A program made the position numbers and the translations under genes. DNA of 64,000 bases from Lysobacter enzymogenes (lineage in GTDB: Bacteria; Pseudomonadota; Gammaproteobacteria; Xanthomonadales; Xanthomonadaceae): NCBI RefSeq assembly GCF_900106525.1, contig NZ_FNOG01000003.1, positions 661,026 to 725,025 on the forward strand, read 5' to 3'. Shown here piece by piece: positions 21,901-30,649 of this stretch. Each line of letters opens with the position of its first letter. Positions within the stretch are counted from its first letter, which is position 1. Under the pieces are notes generated by a model. That model did not search any database. It was not told the DNA's origin and saw nothing but the letters and a program-made list of their open reading frames with translations.

Positions 21901-21933
21901 GCCGCGGCGCGCAGTGCGCGCCGCGGCGCTTTT
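21901..21933 (+). terminator. Hairpin between ileS and lspA
   Basis: Perfect 12-bp stem GCCGCGGCGCGC / GCGCGCCGCGGC, 3-base loop, followed by GCTTTT, four bases after the ileS stop. It looks like an intrinsic terminator within an otherwise continuous operon, so it could attenuate lspA-ispH or only stabilise the upstream mRNA. Confidence 0.6.
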
Positions 21934-21962
21934 CCAATCCCGAAATCCCAATTGCGAACCTA

Positions 21963-22484
21963 ATGACTAGCCCCCCCGCCAAAAACGCGCTGCCCTGGCT
22001 GATCGTCTCGATCGCGGTGATCGCGCTCGACCAGTGGAGCAAGAACTGGGTGCTGGCCTCGCTGCCCGAGTACACCCCGGTGGTGGTGATCGAAGGCTTC
22101 TGGAACTGGTACCGCAGCTACAACACCGGCGCGGCCTTCAGCTTCCTCAGCGACGCCGGCGGCTGGCAGAAGTATTTCTTCCTGGTCCTGGCGGTCGGCA
22201 TCAGCGGCCTGCTGGCGCGCTGGCTGGCGCGCACGCCGCGCGGCGACTGGAAGACCGCGCTGCCGTACGCGCTGGTGATCGGCGGCGCGATCGGCAACGT
22301 GATCGACCGGCTCATGCACGGCCACGTGGTCGATTTCATCCAGTGGTACTGGCGCACCTTCTACTGGCCCTCGTTCAACATCGCCGACGCGGCCATCGTC
22401 GCCGGCGCCATCGGCATCGCCGCGTTCGGGCTGTTCAGCAAGCCCGAGGCCGAACGGCGCGAGCCCGGTACGGGCAAGGGCTAG
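21963..22484 (+). CDS. lspA: Prolipoprotein signal peptidase II
   Basis: A 173-residue, four-helix inner-membrane aspartyl protease that cleaves lipoprotein signal peptides before the lipid-modified cysteine. The two catalytic aspartates are visible in [14 protein letters not shown] and FNIADAAI; the NTGAAFSFL loop is typical. Length is normal. It follows ileS and is 15 bases from ispH. Several lipoproteins in this window (DUF4139, OmpA, GH16-like, NodT-like) would be its substrates. Confidence 0.97.
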   Translation: MTSPPAKNALPWLIVSIAVIALDQWSKNWVLASLPEYTPVVVIEGFWNWYRSYNTGAAFSFLSDAGGWQKYFFLVLAVGISGLLARWLARTPRGDWKTALPYALVIGGAIGNVIDRLMHGHVVDFIQWYWRTFYWPSFNIADAAIVAGAIGIAAFGLFSKPEAERREPGTGKG

Positions 22485-22499
22485 GAGTACAATCGCCCC

Positions 22500-23450
22500 A
22501 TGGACGTCCTGCTCGCCAATCCCCGCGGCTTCTGCGCCGGCGTCGACCGCGCCATCGAGATCGTCAAGCGCGCGATCGAAACCCTCGGCGCGCCGATCTA
22601 CGTGCGCCACGAAGTCGTGCACAACCGCTTCGTCGTCGACGACCTCAAGCACCGCGGCGCGGTGTTCGTCGAGGAACTCGACGAAGTGCCCGACGGCGCC
22701 ACCGTGATCTTCAGCGCCCACGGCGTGTCCAAGGCGGTACGCGCGGAAGCCGAGCGGCGCGGGCTCAAGGTGTTCGACGCGACCTGCCCGCTGGTGACCA
22801 AGGTCCATCTGGAAGTCTCGCGCCACTGCCGCGCCGGGCGCGACGTGGTGCTGATCGGCCACGAAGGCCACCCCGAAGTCGAAGGCACGATGGGGCAGTG
22901 GAAGCGCGAAGCCGGTTCGGGCCGCATCTACCTGGTCGAGGACGCCGACGACGTCGCCGCGTTGCAGGTCGACCAGCCGCAGAACCTGGCCTACACCACC
23001 CAGACCACGCTCTCGGTCGACGACACCCGCAGCGTGATCGAAGCCTTGCGCGCCAAGTTCCCGGCGGTGCAGGGGCCGAAGAACGACGACATCTGCTACG
23101 CCACCCAGAACCGCCAGGATTCGGTGCGCGAACTGGCCGCGCGCTGCGATCTGGTGCTGGTGGTCGGCTCGCCGAACAGCTCCAACTCCAACCGCCTGCG
23201 CGAGTTGGCCGAGCGCGAAGGCGTGGCCGCGTACCTGATCGACGGCGCGGTCGAGATCGACCCGCGCTGGGTCGAAGGCCGCAGCCGCATCGGCATCACC
23301 GCCGGCGCCTCGGCCCCGGAAGTGCTGGTGCGCGGCGTGATCGAGCGCCTGCGCGAACTCGGCGCGCAGCACGTGGCCGAACTCGACGGCGAGGAGGAGA
23401 ACATGGTGTTCGCCTTGCCGAAGGAGTTGCGGTTGCAGTTGATCGTTTGA
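22500..23450 (+). CDS. ispH: 4-hydroxy-3-methylbut-2-enyl diphosphate reductase
   Basis: A 316-residue IspH, the last enzyme of the MEP isoprenoid pathway (HMBPP to IPP and DMAPP), a [4Fe-4S] protein. The three cluster cysteines are visible in [24 protein letters not shown] and [10 protein letters not shown]. Catalytic His/Glu segments HEVVHN and [14 protein letters not shown] and the SNSSNSNRL substrate loop are intact. It is the last gene of the ribF-ileS-lspA-ispH block. A small hairpin (23457-23481, stem GGACGGTCGG) follows the stop without a T tract. Confidence 0.97.
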   Translation: MDVLLANPRGFCAGVDRAIEIVKRAIETLGAPIYVRHEVVHNRFVVDDLKHRGAVFVEELDEVPDGATVIFSAHGVSKAVRAEAERRGLKVFDATCPLVTKVHLEVSRHCRAGRDVVLIGHEGHPEVEGTMGQWKREAGSGRIYLVEDADDVAALQVDQPQNLAYTTQTTLSVDDTRSVIEALRAKFPAVQGPKNDDICYATQNRQDSVRELAARCDLVLVVGSPNSSNSNRLRELAEREGVAAYLIDGAVEIDPRWVEGRSRIGITAGASAPEVLVRGVIERLRELGAQHVAELDGEEENMVFALPKELRLQLIV

Positions 23451-23564
23451 GCCGCGGGACGGTCGGATGTCCCGACCGTCCATGTTCCGCCGTCCGCATT
23501 GCCGCCTGGATGATCGTCGTCGATACGATCGCTTCGGCTTGCTTGGTCGCCTGCGCCATGCATT

Positions 23565-23601
23565 CGCCCGCGCCGCGCTCGCTGCGAGCGCGGCGCGGGC
23601 G
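23565..23601. terminator. Hairpin between converging ispH and autotransporter genes
   Basis: Stem of 16 perfect base pairs (CGCCCGCGCCGCGCTC / GAGCGCGGCGCGGGCG) with a 5-base loop, starting 3 bases after the autotransporter stop on the minus strand. No T tract on either side, so it may act as a bidirectional transcription block or an mRNA 3' protector. Confidence 0.6.
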
Positions 23602-23604
23602 CTT

Positions 23605-26055
23605 TCACCAGCGGTAGCCGATGCTGAGGTCGGCGCTATGCGCTTCGACCCGGCCGGCATGCTGGTAGTCGTAACCGATTGCCAGTTCCAGTCCGCCTTC
23701 GCGGCTGGCCTTGAAACCCAGGCGGGCCTGGCCGCGGTCGGGCGAGGCCGACAGTCCGTCGATCCGGCTCCAGGCATCGGGCGTGCCCGCCAGCGCCATT
23801 TCGCCGAAAGCCGTGGTGTCTCCGCTGTCGTGCAGCCAGCGCAGTTCGGCGGCCGGTGCGAAACGCCAGGCGCCTTCGCCGTATTGGCCGCTCCAGCGCA
23901 GGCCAGCGCCGACGGTGGTGCGATCCAGGCGCTGCGCGCGCGCGACCAGATCCAGGTCCTGCGCGCCGCGCTCGCGGAAGCCGTCGCTGTTCAAGCGCAC
24001 ATGCTCGGCGCTGAGCAGCGGCTGTAGGGTCGAGGCGCCCACGGCGAAGTTCAGTCCGGCCTCCGCATACAATGCGGTACGGTCGCTGTCGTATTCGGCG
24101 TGGGTCTGGCGACGGATCGAGCCGACCGAAATCTCGCGATCGACCTTGTTCTTGGCGCGGGCGAAATCCAGGACACCGCGGACGTAAGCGCGTTCGTTCT
24201 GGAACGCCGAGTACAGGCTCGCGCTCTTGATCTCCGATTTGGCGCGATCGGGACCTTCGAAATCCAGCGTGTTGCGACCGGTGCCGAGGCTGCCGCCGAG
24301 CAGCCAGCGCTCGCCCAGCCACGAGTCTGCGCCGAAGGTCGCGCCGCTCGCGCTGAGGTCGTAGCCGCGTGCGTTGCCATCGCCGTCGTATCGGGCGTCG
24401 GCATCGCGCGCCTGCAGCCACACACCGCTGCGACCGTCCTCGCGCGAGTTCAGGCCGCTGAGGTGGCGCGCGATTGCCGAGGTCGCGCCGCCGAGATTGC
24501 CGAGTGCGGCGCCGGCGAGGCTGGCGTGAGCTTCGCCGGTCATCGTGTCCAGGCCGGCCATGGCCTGAGCTGCGCTGAGTGTGGTCATCTCGTCGACCAC
24601 GGTCTTCATGTCGTCGCTGAGCGCACCCGAATCGCTGGCGCCGTCGATGTTGCGGGCGAGCTGGCACTGATTGAAGCCGGTGCAGACATCGGCAAAGCGG
24701 GTGCGGCTGCGAAGAATGTCGAGGTAAACGTGGTTGCTGTCGTAGGCCAGGTGCAGGTTGAGGAACGGCAGGTCCTGGGTCAGCGCGGCGAACTCGCCGG
24801 TCACCCCCTGGGCGGCGTTGATCAGGGTATAGCGTGCGCTGTTGGCGTACTGCCCCGGGACTTTGCGGATGTCCACGGTGCCGCCGAGCAGGATCGCGCG
24901 GCCCTGGGTCTGGATCAGGTCGACGCTGGTGGGCGTCAGCGCGGCCGACAGCGTCGCGCCGTTGCGATGGGTGTAGTCGCCGACCAGAAAAATCGCGCTC
25001 GTCGACGGCGGTAGGTTGGGGTCGTTGATCGCCAAGGTACCGTAGTTGTCCAAGTCGACGGCGCGCCCGATGCTGCCGAACAACAGCGCGCCGGGACGAA
25101 TGAGCACCGAACCGTCGGTGTTGGCCGACAGACGGACCCTCCCGGACTCGGCCACGACGGTGCCGGTGAAACGCTCGCCTCGACCGAGGATATAGTCGAG
25201 CAGGCTCAAATCGAACCCGTCGCTGCTGCCCGCGGCGACTTGCACCTGGCCGGCGCCGTAGATCTGCGAGGCATGGCCGCTGCCCTCGAAGCGAAGCACC
25301 GCATTGGCGGCGACTTGGGCCGGCCCGGTCAGTTCGCGGGCGATCAGGGTGCCGGAGTCGACGGACCAGTAGGACGATGAGGACGAGAGCAGGCGCAAGG
25401 TGCCGGCGCCGCTCTTGGTCGCATAGGCGGTGATGACGGCGCCGTCGAACGCAGCGTCGGTCGCCTGCGCGAACTCCACCCGTTGACCAGCGACTCTGCC
25501 GCGAATCGAATCGGCATTGCCGACCACCGAGCCTGAACTGATCGACAGGCCGTCGTAGCTGTTCTTGCCGGTCAGAATGAGCGTTCCGTTGCCGCCGACC
25601 GTCAGCCGGCCGCCGGAAATCGCAGCGTCGATGCGCGCGGAGCCCGAGGCGACGTCGATGATGGTGCCGAGCGGATCGGCCGAGGTCAGGCGCAGGCTGC
25701 CGCCGCCGTTCGAGCCCAGCGTCGTCGCCGATTGCAGCCTGAGCCCGCCGATGGCCTGTTCGCCGACGATGTCGACCGTGGCCGGACCGCTGAACACGGC
25801 CACTGCGCCGGACTGCCAGGCCTGGTTGGTCGCGCCGGTTGCGGTCCAGTTACGGCCCGAGCTGTCCCATACGCCGTTGCCGCCATCGACGACGCCGTTG
25901 TCGTACTTGCCCGGATCTGCGCCATCCCAGGACAACTGCTGCGCCGAGGCGGCTTGCGGCAACGCAAGCGCCGCGCTCAACAGCAGGGCGGCGTGGAGTG
26001 CGTGATCTATCGCGCGGGCCAGGTGGGTCGGGCGGGGTGAGGGGATAACTGCCAT
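23605..26055 (-). CDS. Type V autotransporter with beta-helical passenger
   Basis: An 816-residue outer-membrane autotransporter. A long signal peptide ends near ALPQAASAQQ. The passenger (about residues 40-450) has repeating GxLxLTGxNSYxG-type turns, e.g. LTVGGNGTLILTGKNSYDGL and SGAGTLRLLSSSS, typical of PATR-like repeats. A region with CTGFNQCQLARNID precedes the ~270-residue C-terminal barrel: GVWLQARDADARYDGDGNA, SASGATFGADSWLGERWLLG, ending in aromatic SIGYRW. No protease or lipase motif is visible in the passenger, so it could be an adhesin-like or structural surface protein. It is a single gene, converging with ispH; AAGGATCAAAGGA lies before the ATG. Confidence 0.92.
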   Translation of the reverse strand: MAVIPSPRPTHLARAIDHALHAALLLSAALALPQAASAQQLSWDGADPGKYDNGVVDGGNGVWDSSGRNWTATGATNQAWQSGAVAVFSGPATVDIVGEQAIGGLRLQSATTLGSNGGGSLRLTSADPLGTIIDVASGSARIDAAISGGRLTVGGNGTLILTGKNSYDGLSISSGSVVGNADSIRGRVAGQRVEFAQATDAAFDGAVITAYATKSGAGTLRLLSSSSSYWSVDSGTLIARELTGPAQVAANAVLRFEGSGHASQIYGAGQVQVAAGSSDGFDLSLLDYILGRGERFTGTVVAESGRVRLSANTDGSVLIRPGALLFGSIGRAVDLDNYGTLAINDPNLPPSTSAIFLVGDYTHRNGATLSAALTPTSVDLIQTQGRAILLGGTVDIRKVPGQYANSARYTLINAAQGVTGEFAALTQDLPFLNLHLAYDSNHVYLDILRSRTRFADVCTGFNQCQLARNIDGASDSGALSDDMKTVVDEMTTLSAAQAMAGLDTMTGEAHASLAGAALGNLGGATSAIARHLSGLNSREDGRSGVWLQARDADARYDGDGNARGYDLSASGATFGADSWLGERWLLGGSLGTGRNTLDFEGPDRAKSEIKSASLYSAFQNERAYVRGVLDFARAKNKVDREISVGSIRRQTHAEYDSDRTALYAEAGLNFAVGASTLQPLLSAEHVRLNSDGFRERGAQDLDLVARAQRLDRTTVGAGLRWSGQYGEGAWRFAPAAELRWLHDSGDTTAFGEMALAGTPDAWSRIDGLSASPDRGQARLGFKASREGGLELAIGYDYQHAGRVEAHSADLSIGYRW

Positions 26056-26656
26056 TCCTTTGATCCTTGGTAATGCTTGGTGATCGTGTCGGCGCGATGT
26101 TGAACGCGGCGCCGGTCGCTTCTATGGAGGCTAAGGACGGCGGCGTCCATGCGCCCCGGCAATGGTAGCGGAGGCGGCAACGGTTCGTGCGGCCGAGCCA
26201 TGATCGCGCAAGCCGGATGCGTAGGTTGAGACGGTGCGACGCGCTCGACAGACCGTAAATCCGTCTGCCGCCATCGTCGATGCGCGTATCCGAAGCGCGC
26301 GCATCCACCGAGCCGACAACAGTGCGCGCAGCGATGCGCACCAGCGCACCTCTTTACCCGATGCCGGACGGTCGGGCCGGTACGCGCCGCGTACCTCTGC
26401 TGCGCGGCGAATCCGATTGTGCTCAGGCGGTCGCGAACCAGCGGTTCCCACCGAAGCCGAAACAGCAGAGGGGATCGATGCGATCGCAGCGGCGTCGGGG
26501 CTGTCGGATCGCAGGCATGCGTTCGCTCTTTCGGGAGCGCACACAGCCCGAGCGCGAGTACAGCGCGACGCAGCGAGTCGGAGCGCGCACGACCGGAGAT
26601 GCGTGGCGGCGGCCGGACCCGAAACCCGGCCGCTGCACGTTAGATGGTCGAAACGC
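26056..26656. other. Intergenic region, no gene recognised
   Basis: About 600 bases between two minus-strand genes. Frames crossing it are shadows of the neighbouring gene. It must carry the autotransporter promoter. From about 26,270 to 26,640 the sequence has the alternating GCG/CGC, reduced-GC texture also seen at 12.1-13.2 kb and 60.6-61.0 kb. Confidence 0.5.
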
Positions 26657-28261
26657 TCAGCGCCCCGGCAAGATCTTGCAGGCCGGATCGTTCATGCGCG
26701 CGTCCACCAGGCCGTACGTCGCCGGCGCGCTGCCGAGCTTGCTGACGTTGGCGAAGCCGAAGCCGCGCACGTCGCCGGTGACGGCGAAGGCGTCGACGCG
26801 ATACGCCGCCGGCGCCGGCCCGCCGGCGCTGAGCGCGCGCCCGGCCGGTTGGCCCTGCGGCTGCACCGAGCGCAGCCGCCCCTTCGCCAGCAGGCCCTGG
26901 CCGCTGCCGCCGATGCCGCTGTCGATGGTCGCGAACCAGCCGCTTTCGCTGAAACCGATCCAACGGCCCGGGTTGACCGGGTCGGCCAGGCAATAGGTGG
27001 TCGCCGCGACCCGCGCCAGGCCGATGCGGTTTTCCTCGCTGAGCCACGCGGCCACCACCATGCGGCCGCCGCCGGGCACGGCGAGGTCGATGAAGTAGTC
27101 GTCGTTGCCGCCGAAGTCGATCGGCGCGACCGCGAAGGTGGTATCGACCGAACCGTCCGGGTTGACCCGCTGCAGGCGGCCGGGCTTGGGCGCGGCGCCG
27201 GCGAGGTTGCCGACCACCAGCACGCGGCCGTCGGACTGCGGCGCCAGGCGGCCGGAGATGTCCAGGTCGGGGCGGTGGTAAGTGGTATCGAGGCGGCCGT
27301 CGGCGTTGTGACGCAGCAAGGTGCCGCGCACGCCGCTGCCGGCCACGATCGGATGGCTGGACAGGAACTTGCCGTCGGTCTGCAACACCAGCCCCTGCGC
27401 GCCGGCGTTGAGGCCGGTGATGCGGTCGACGGTGCTGCCGTTGTTGCCGAAGCCAGGATCGGGGCGGCCGTCGGCGAGATAACGCGCGATCAGGTTCCAG
27501 CGCCCGCCGCCGCCGGCGACGACGATCTTGCCGTCGCTCTGCAGCAGCACATGCTGGGCGCCGGCGCCCAGCGCCTGTTCGGGATGCGGCGTCACCACCA
27601 CGCCCTTGCGGCCGAAGCCCGGATCCAGGCTGCCGTCGCTGCGGTAGCGCGCCAACACCACCGCGTCCTGGCCGGTATCGGCGTCGAAGCGCTTGCCCGC
27701 GGCGACGATGCGGCCGTCGGCTTGCTGCGCCAGGCCGTAGAACTCGTCCAGGCCGCCGACATCGAGCGTCTGCACGCCGTCGCGCGAGAAGCGGCGGTCG
27801 GGCTTGCCGTCGGCGAGGAAACGCAGCAGCAGGGCATCGCCCTTGTTGCCGCCGGCGACCAGGATGCGGCCGTCGGCCTGCACCGCCAGCGCGCGGCAGG
27901 CAGCCGGCTTGGCGTCGGAGCGCAGCTTGATCCGCACTTCGCCGCCGTTGCCGAAGCCGGCATCGAGCTTGCCGTCGGCGCCGAAGCGCAGCAGCCGGCA
28001 ATGCAGGTAATCGCGGTGCAGCGGATCCTCGCCGCCGCCTTCGCCGATGGTGAGGATCTTGCCGTCGGCCTGGATGGCCACGGCGCGGACGAAATCGTCG
28101 TTGACCGGGAAATCGGTGACGACCAGGCCGCGGCGGCCGAAGGCCGGGTCGAGCGCGCCGTCGGGCAGCTTGGCCAGCGCCGACGGCGCGAGCGCGGCGA
28201 GCGACAGACCGCAGGCGATGGCGAACGGCAGCGTGCGCGGGATTAGGGACGAACGGATCAT
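26657..28261 (-). CDS. Secreted delta-60 repeat protein
   Basis: A 534-residue secreted protein with a clear signal peptide (ending APSALAKLPDG) and an AGGAG ribosome-binding site five bases before the ATG. It consists of about seven delta-60-type repeats, each with LDPxFGxxGxxV and a following ADGKI strand: LDPAFGRRGLVVTDF, LDAGFGNGGEVRIKL, LDPGFGRKGVVVTPH, PDPGFGNNGSTVDRI and more degenerate units. The repeats are thought to form a beta-propeller. No catalytic residues are recognised. The last ~100 residues (from TYCLADPVNPGRWIG) form a separate non-repeat domain. The function is unknown, probably extracellular or surface binding. Confidence 0.85.
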   Translation of the reverse strand: MIRSSLIPRTLPFAIACGLSLAALAPSALAKLPDGALDPAFGRRGLVVTDFPVNDDFVRAVAIQADGKILTIGEGGGEDPLHRDYLHCRLLRFGADGKLDAGFGNGGEVRIKLRSDAKPAACRALAVQADGRILVAGGNKGDALLLRFLADGKPDRRFSRDGVQTLDVGGLDEFYGLAQQADGRIVAAGKRFDADTGQDAVVLARYRSDGSLDPGFGRKGVVVTPHPEQALGAGAQHVLLQSDGKIVVAGGGGRWNLIARYLADGRPDPGFGNNGSTVDRITGLNAGAQGLVLQTDGKFLSSHPIVAGSGVRGTLLRHNADGRLDTTYHRPDLDISGRLAPQSDGRVLVVGNLAGAAPKPGRLQRVNPDGSVDTTFAVAPIDFGGNDDYFIDLAVPGGGRMVVAAWLSEENRIGLARVAATTYCLADPVNPGRWIGFSESGWFATIDSGIGGSGQGLLAKGRLRSVQPQGQPAGRALSAGGPAPAAYRVDAFAVTGDVRGFGFANVSKLGSAPATYGLVDARMNDPACKILPGR

Positions 28262-28571
28262 GGGGGCTCCTGCTGCGAGAGATGGGCAGCGGTCGGCGGC
28301 CCCCTGCATCCCCGACCGCGCGGCGAGACTCGGCCATCGCCCCGGCGCGCGCAACCGGATCCGGCCGCAAAACTGCACATTCGGGTGGGGCAATGTGCCG
28401 AAGCGGCAAGGCGGTCGCGGAACCGGCGTGCCCGCCGAAGCGCCCCTGCGCGGGCATGGGCGCGACGTGGCGTGACCGCTTAAGCGCTGTGGCCCGGGGC
28501 AGGACAGGCGAGCGCCGGATCCGATGCGGGCGGCAGGCGGGCAGGGCCTGCCACGGTTGGGTCCGAGCCGT
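28262..28571. other. Divergent intergenic region, left part
   Basis: These 310 bases between the delta-60 gene and the operator at 28572 contain no supported gene. They presumably hold the promoter of the delta-60 repeat gene. Confidence 0.45.
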
Positions 28572-28587
28572 TTGACAACGTTGTCAA
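28572..28587. promoter_or_regulatory. Perfect 16-base palindromic operator (LacI-family type)
   Basis: TTGACAACGTTGTCAA is a perfect palindrome with the central CG of LacI/GalR-type operators; TGACAACGTTGTCA-like sites are known for sugar regulators in Xanthomonadaceae. It lies 64 bases before the GH16-like lipoprotein gene, so its TTGACA could also act as the -35 box, which would make repression direct. No lacI-type gene is in the window. Confidence 0.75.
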
Positions 28588-28651
28588 TTTTGCGCGAGAT
28601 TGGCCCGTTGCTTCAGTCGCGCACGATTGGCCACGAACAAAGGACGGCACC

Positions 28652-29656
28652 ATGGGACGGCAGCGTATTTTTCTAGTCAGCGTTCTCGCAGCCGCGGCGG
28701 CCGCCGCCGGCTGCGCGGCGAAAACCGAAACCGAAACCGCCAGCGACAAGACCGCGGCGGCCGCGCCCGCCGAGGCGGCCGCGCCGGCCGCGGCGCAGGC
28801 GCCGGTGTTCTTCGACGATTTCAGCTACCCCGACCTGGCCGCGTTCCAGGCCAACGGCTGGAAGGTGCGGACCGAAACCGGCCATCCCGGCATCAAGGGC
28901 GCGGCCTGGTCGGCCGAGGGCGTGTCCTTCCACGCCGACATCGCCGACACCCAGGGCGGCGCGGTGCGGATGAGCTCGGTCACCAACGGCAAGGCCGACA
29001 AGACCCGCCAGACCCAGTTCTGCCACGCGCGCAAATACCGCGAAGGCACCTACGCCGCGCGCATCTTCTTCCGCGACCAGCCCAGCTACGGCCCGGACGG
29101 CGACGAAGTCATCCAGACCTTCTACGCCATCAGCCCGCTCAAGGCGCCGATGGACAAGAACTACAGCGAGACCGACTTCGAATACCTGCCCAACGGCGGC
29201 TGGGGCGAAAACGCCAAGCCGGCGATGTGGACCACCACCTGGGACACCTTCCAGCTGGAGCCGTGGACCAAGGTCAACGAGTTCTCGCGCACGGAAGGCA
29301 GCTACGCCGGCTGGCACACGCTGGTGCTGACCGTCGCCGACAAGAAGGTGAGCTACTACGTCGACGGCAAGCCGTTCTCGGTGCACAGCAGCGCCGTGTA
29401 CCCGGAAGACTTCATGTCGATCAACTTCAACCTGTGGTTCATGCCCAAGGGCGCGGACGGATCGCTGGGCCCGGTGGATTCGCCGGAGCTGCGCGAGTAC
29501 CAGGAAGACATCGACTGGGTGTTCTTCCAGGAGGGCACGGCCCTGGCCACCGCCGACGTGGAAGCGCAGGTGGCGGCGCTGCGCGGCAAGAAGCTGGCGC
29601 ATGTCGATACCGTGAAAGAACAGAACCCGCCGCTGGCGTCGCCGTGCGGGCTTTGA
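28652..29656 (+). CDS. GH16-like (laminarinase/concanavalin-fold) lipoprotein
   Basis: A 334-residue secreted lipoprotein: hydrophobic signal then AAAAGC with the lipid-modified Cys21, and an Ala/Thr/Glu linker to about residue 50. The body is a concanavalin A-like beta sandwich with the GH16 catalytic pattern E-x-D-x-E at residues 173-177 (YSETDFEYLPNGGW), followed by WHTLVLTVADKKVSYYVDG and INFNLWFM, typical of beta-glucanase folds. It probably cleaves or binds a beta-glucan-like polysaccharide at the cell surface. AAGGACG precedes the ATG. The upstream LacI-type operator supports sugar-responsive control. The substrate cannot be read from sequence. Confidence 0.78.
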   Translation: MGRQRIFLVSVLAAAAAAAGCAAKTETETASDKTAAAAPAEAAAPAAAQAPVFFDDFSYPDLAAFQANGWKVRTETGHPGIKGAAWSAEGVSFHADIADTQGGAVRMSSVTNGKADKTRQTQFCHARKYREGTYAARIFFRDQPSYGPDGDEVIQTFYAISPLKAPMDKNYSETDFEYLPNGGWGENAKPAMWTTTWDTFQLEPWTKVNEFSRTEGSYAGWHTLVLTVADKKVSYYVDGKPFSVHSSAVYPEDFMSINFNLWFMPKGADGSLGPVDSPELREYQEDIDWVFFQEGTALATADVEAQVAALRGKKLAHVDTVKEQNPPLASPCGL

Positions 29657-29843
29657 TCGGCGCCGGGGCGCGCGCTGCGATTCAGGCGTGCCCGAGCCTG
29701 GCTGCGGCGTGCGCTGCCGGCCCGGCGCGGCCCGCGCCCGTGGCGCACCCGTAGCGCGCCGCGGCAGGCCCAACGCCGGGCGCGGCGGCGAATACCGCCA
29801 CGACGCCCGGCGCGATCGGGTGCCGCCGGCGCAGGCCCCAGAA

Positions 29844-29873
29844 TTGACCGCTCAGGCCCCGGCCGCCTAGAAT
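29844..29873 (+). promoter_or_regulatory. Sigma-70 promoter of tRNA-Thr
   Basis: TTGACC at 29844-29849 and TAGAAT at 29868-29873 with an 18-base spacer. The predicted start point falls within a few bases of the tRNA 5' end at 29884. Confidence 0.75.
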
Positions 29874-29883
29874 TGCCGTCCTC

Positions 29884-29959
29884 GCCGGAATAGCTCAGTT
29901 GGTAGAGCGGCGCATTCGTAATGCGTAGGTCGCAGGTTCGACTCCTGTTTCCGGCACCA
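29884..29959 (+). tRNA. tRNA-Thr (anticodon CGU)
   Basis: A 76-base tRNA gene with encoded CCA. The acceptor arms GCCGGAA and TTCCGGC pair; the D arm GCTCAGTTGGTAGAGC and the T arm with GGTTCGACTCC are canonical. The anticodon loop TTCGTAA gives CGU, reading ACG threonine codons. It has its own promoter and a strong terminator, so it is a monocistronic unit. Confidence 0.97.
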
Positions 29960-29973
29960 GAGATATCGATACG

Positions 29974-30007
29974 AGAACGCCCGGCCTGCGCCGGGCGTTC
30001 TTGTTTT
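29974..30007 (+). terminator. Rho-independent terminator after tRNA-Thr
   Basis: Stem GAACGCCCGGC / GCCGGGCGTTC with a short CTGC loop, then TTGTTTT, 15 bases after the CCA end. No integrase or duplicated tRNA 3' end is seen nearby, so there is no sign of an island attached here. Confidence 0.9.
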
Positions 30008-30022
30008 GCGTGTGGGAGGTTC

Positions 30023-30511
30023 TCAGGGCGAGGGCGTCGGGATCGGTTCGTAGCCGGGTTGGTAATAGCCGCGCGCGCCGGATTCGCCGCTCAGCTCGCC
30101 GCCTTGGCAGCGGTAGCTGTTCTCGTCGTAGGAAAAGGTGGTGACGATCGCCGAGCGCGTTTCGTCGCGGCGGCGGAATTGCGCGCCGATCTGCGCCCGG
30201 TACGCGGCCTGCTCGCGGCCGGATTCGGTTACGCCGTCGCTGATCACCAGCATCTGCCGGGTGACGCCGGGCTCGGTCTCGCGCGGCTGCGCTTCGGCCC
30301 GGGCGCGGTCGTCGCGCGCGGTTTGTTCGAGGAAGGCTTTGCACGCGGCGTAGTCGGGGAAGCTGCGCGGCGGGATCGGGAAGCCGGGCAGGTGGCCGCT
30401 GGCGAAGGCGCCGGGCGCGGCGGCGAGCGACAGCGCGAGCAACGCGGCCAGCGGCCGGCCCAGACGGCGGCGATGAGATCCGCAAGAACGCGCGGCGACG
30501 GCTTCTTCCAT
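30023..30511 (-). CDS. Small secreted hypothetical protein
   Basis: 162 residues with a twin-basic N-terminus (SHRRRLGRPLAALLALSLAA) and signal cleavage near GAFASG. The mature part has two cysteines (YAACKAFLEQ and SYRCQGGEL), a central QMLVISDGVTESGREQAAYR and ends with a Tyr/Pro-rich GYYQPGYEPIPTPSP. I recognise no family. Start 30511 is chosen for GGGAG upstream and a complete signal peptide. It is a separate unit between the tRNA terminator and the large secreted protein gene. Confidence 0.6.
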   Translation of the reverse strand: MEEAVAARSCGSHRRRLGRPLAALLALSLAAAPGAFASGHLPGFPIPPRSFPDYAACKAFLEQTARDDRARAEAQPRETEPGVTRQMLVISDGVTESGREQAAYRAQIGAQFRRRDETRSAIVTTFSYDENSYRCQGGELSGESGARGYYQPGYEPIPTPSP

Positions 30512-30612
30512 GAGCGTGGACTCCCGATGCGGCGCGTGCGGGAGCACGCGGCGTCCGCGCAGTATCGCAGCACCGCGGCCGCACGCCACCCGCAGGCGCG
30601 CGATTCGGCAAT

Positions 30613-30643
30613 CGCCCGCGCGCCGCAGTGCGGCGCGCGGGCG
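30613..30643 (-). terminator. Hairpin after the first giant secreted protein gene
   Basis: A 14-bp perfect stem (CGCCCGCGCGCCGC / GCGGCGCGCGGGCG) with a 3-base loop lies six bases after the stop. There is no T tract, as for the hairpin at 23565-23601. Confidence 0.55.
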
Positions 30644-30649
30644 GGACGC

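Noticed and set aside
26234..28246. A 670-codon plus-strand frame opposite the delta-60 repeat gene
   Set aside because: The minus-strand frame has a signal peptide, AGGAG site and recognisable repeats; the plus-strand frame has none.
29884..29959. tRNA-Thr as an attachment site of a genomic island
   Set aside because: No integrase gene and no repeated tRNA 3' end were seen in the flanking kilobases; a normal terminator follows.
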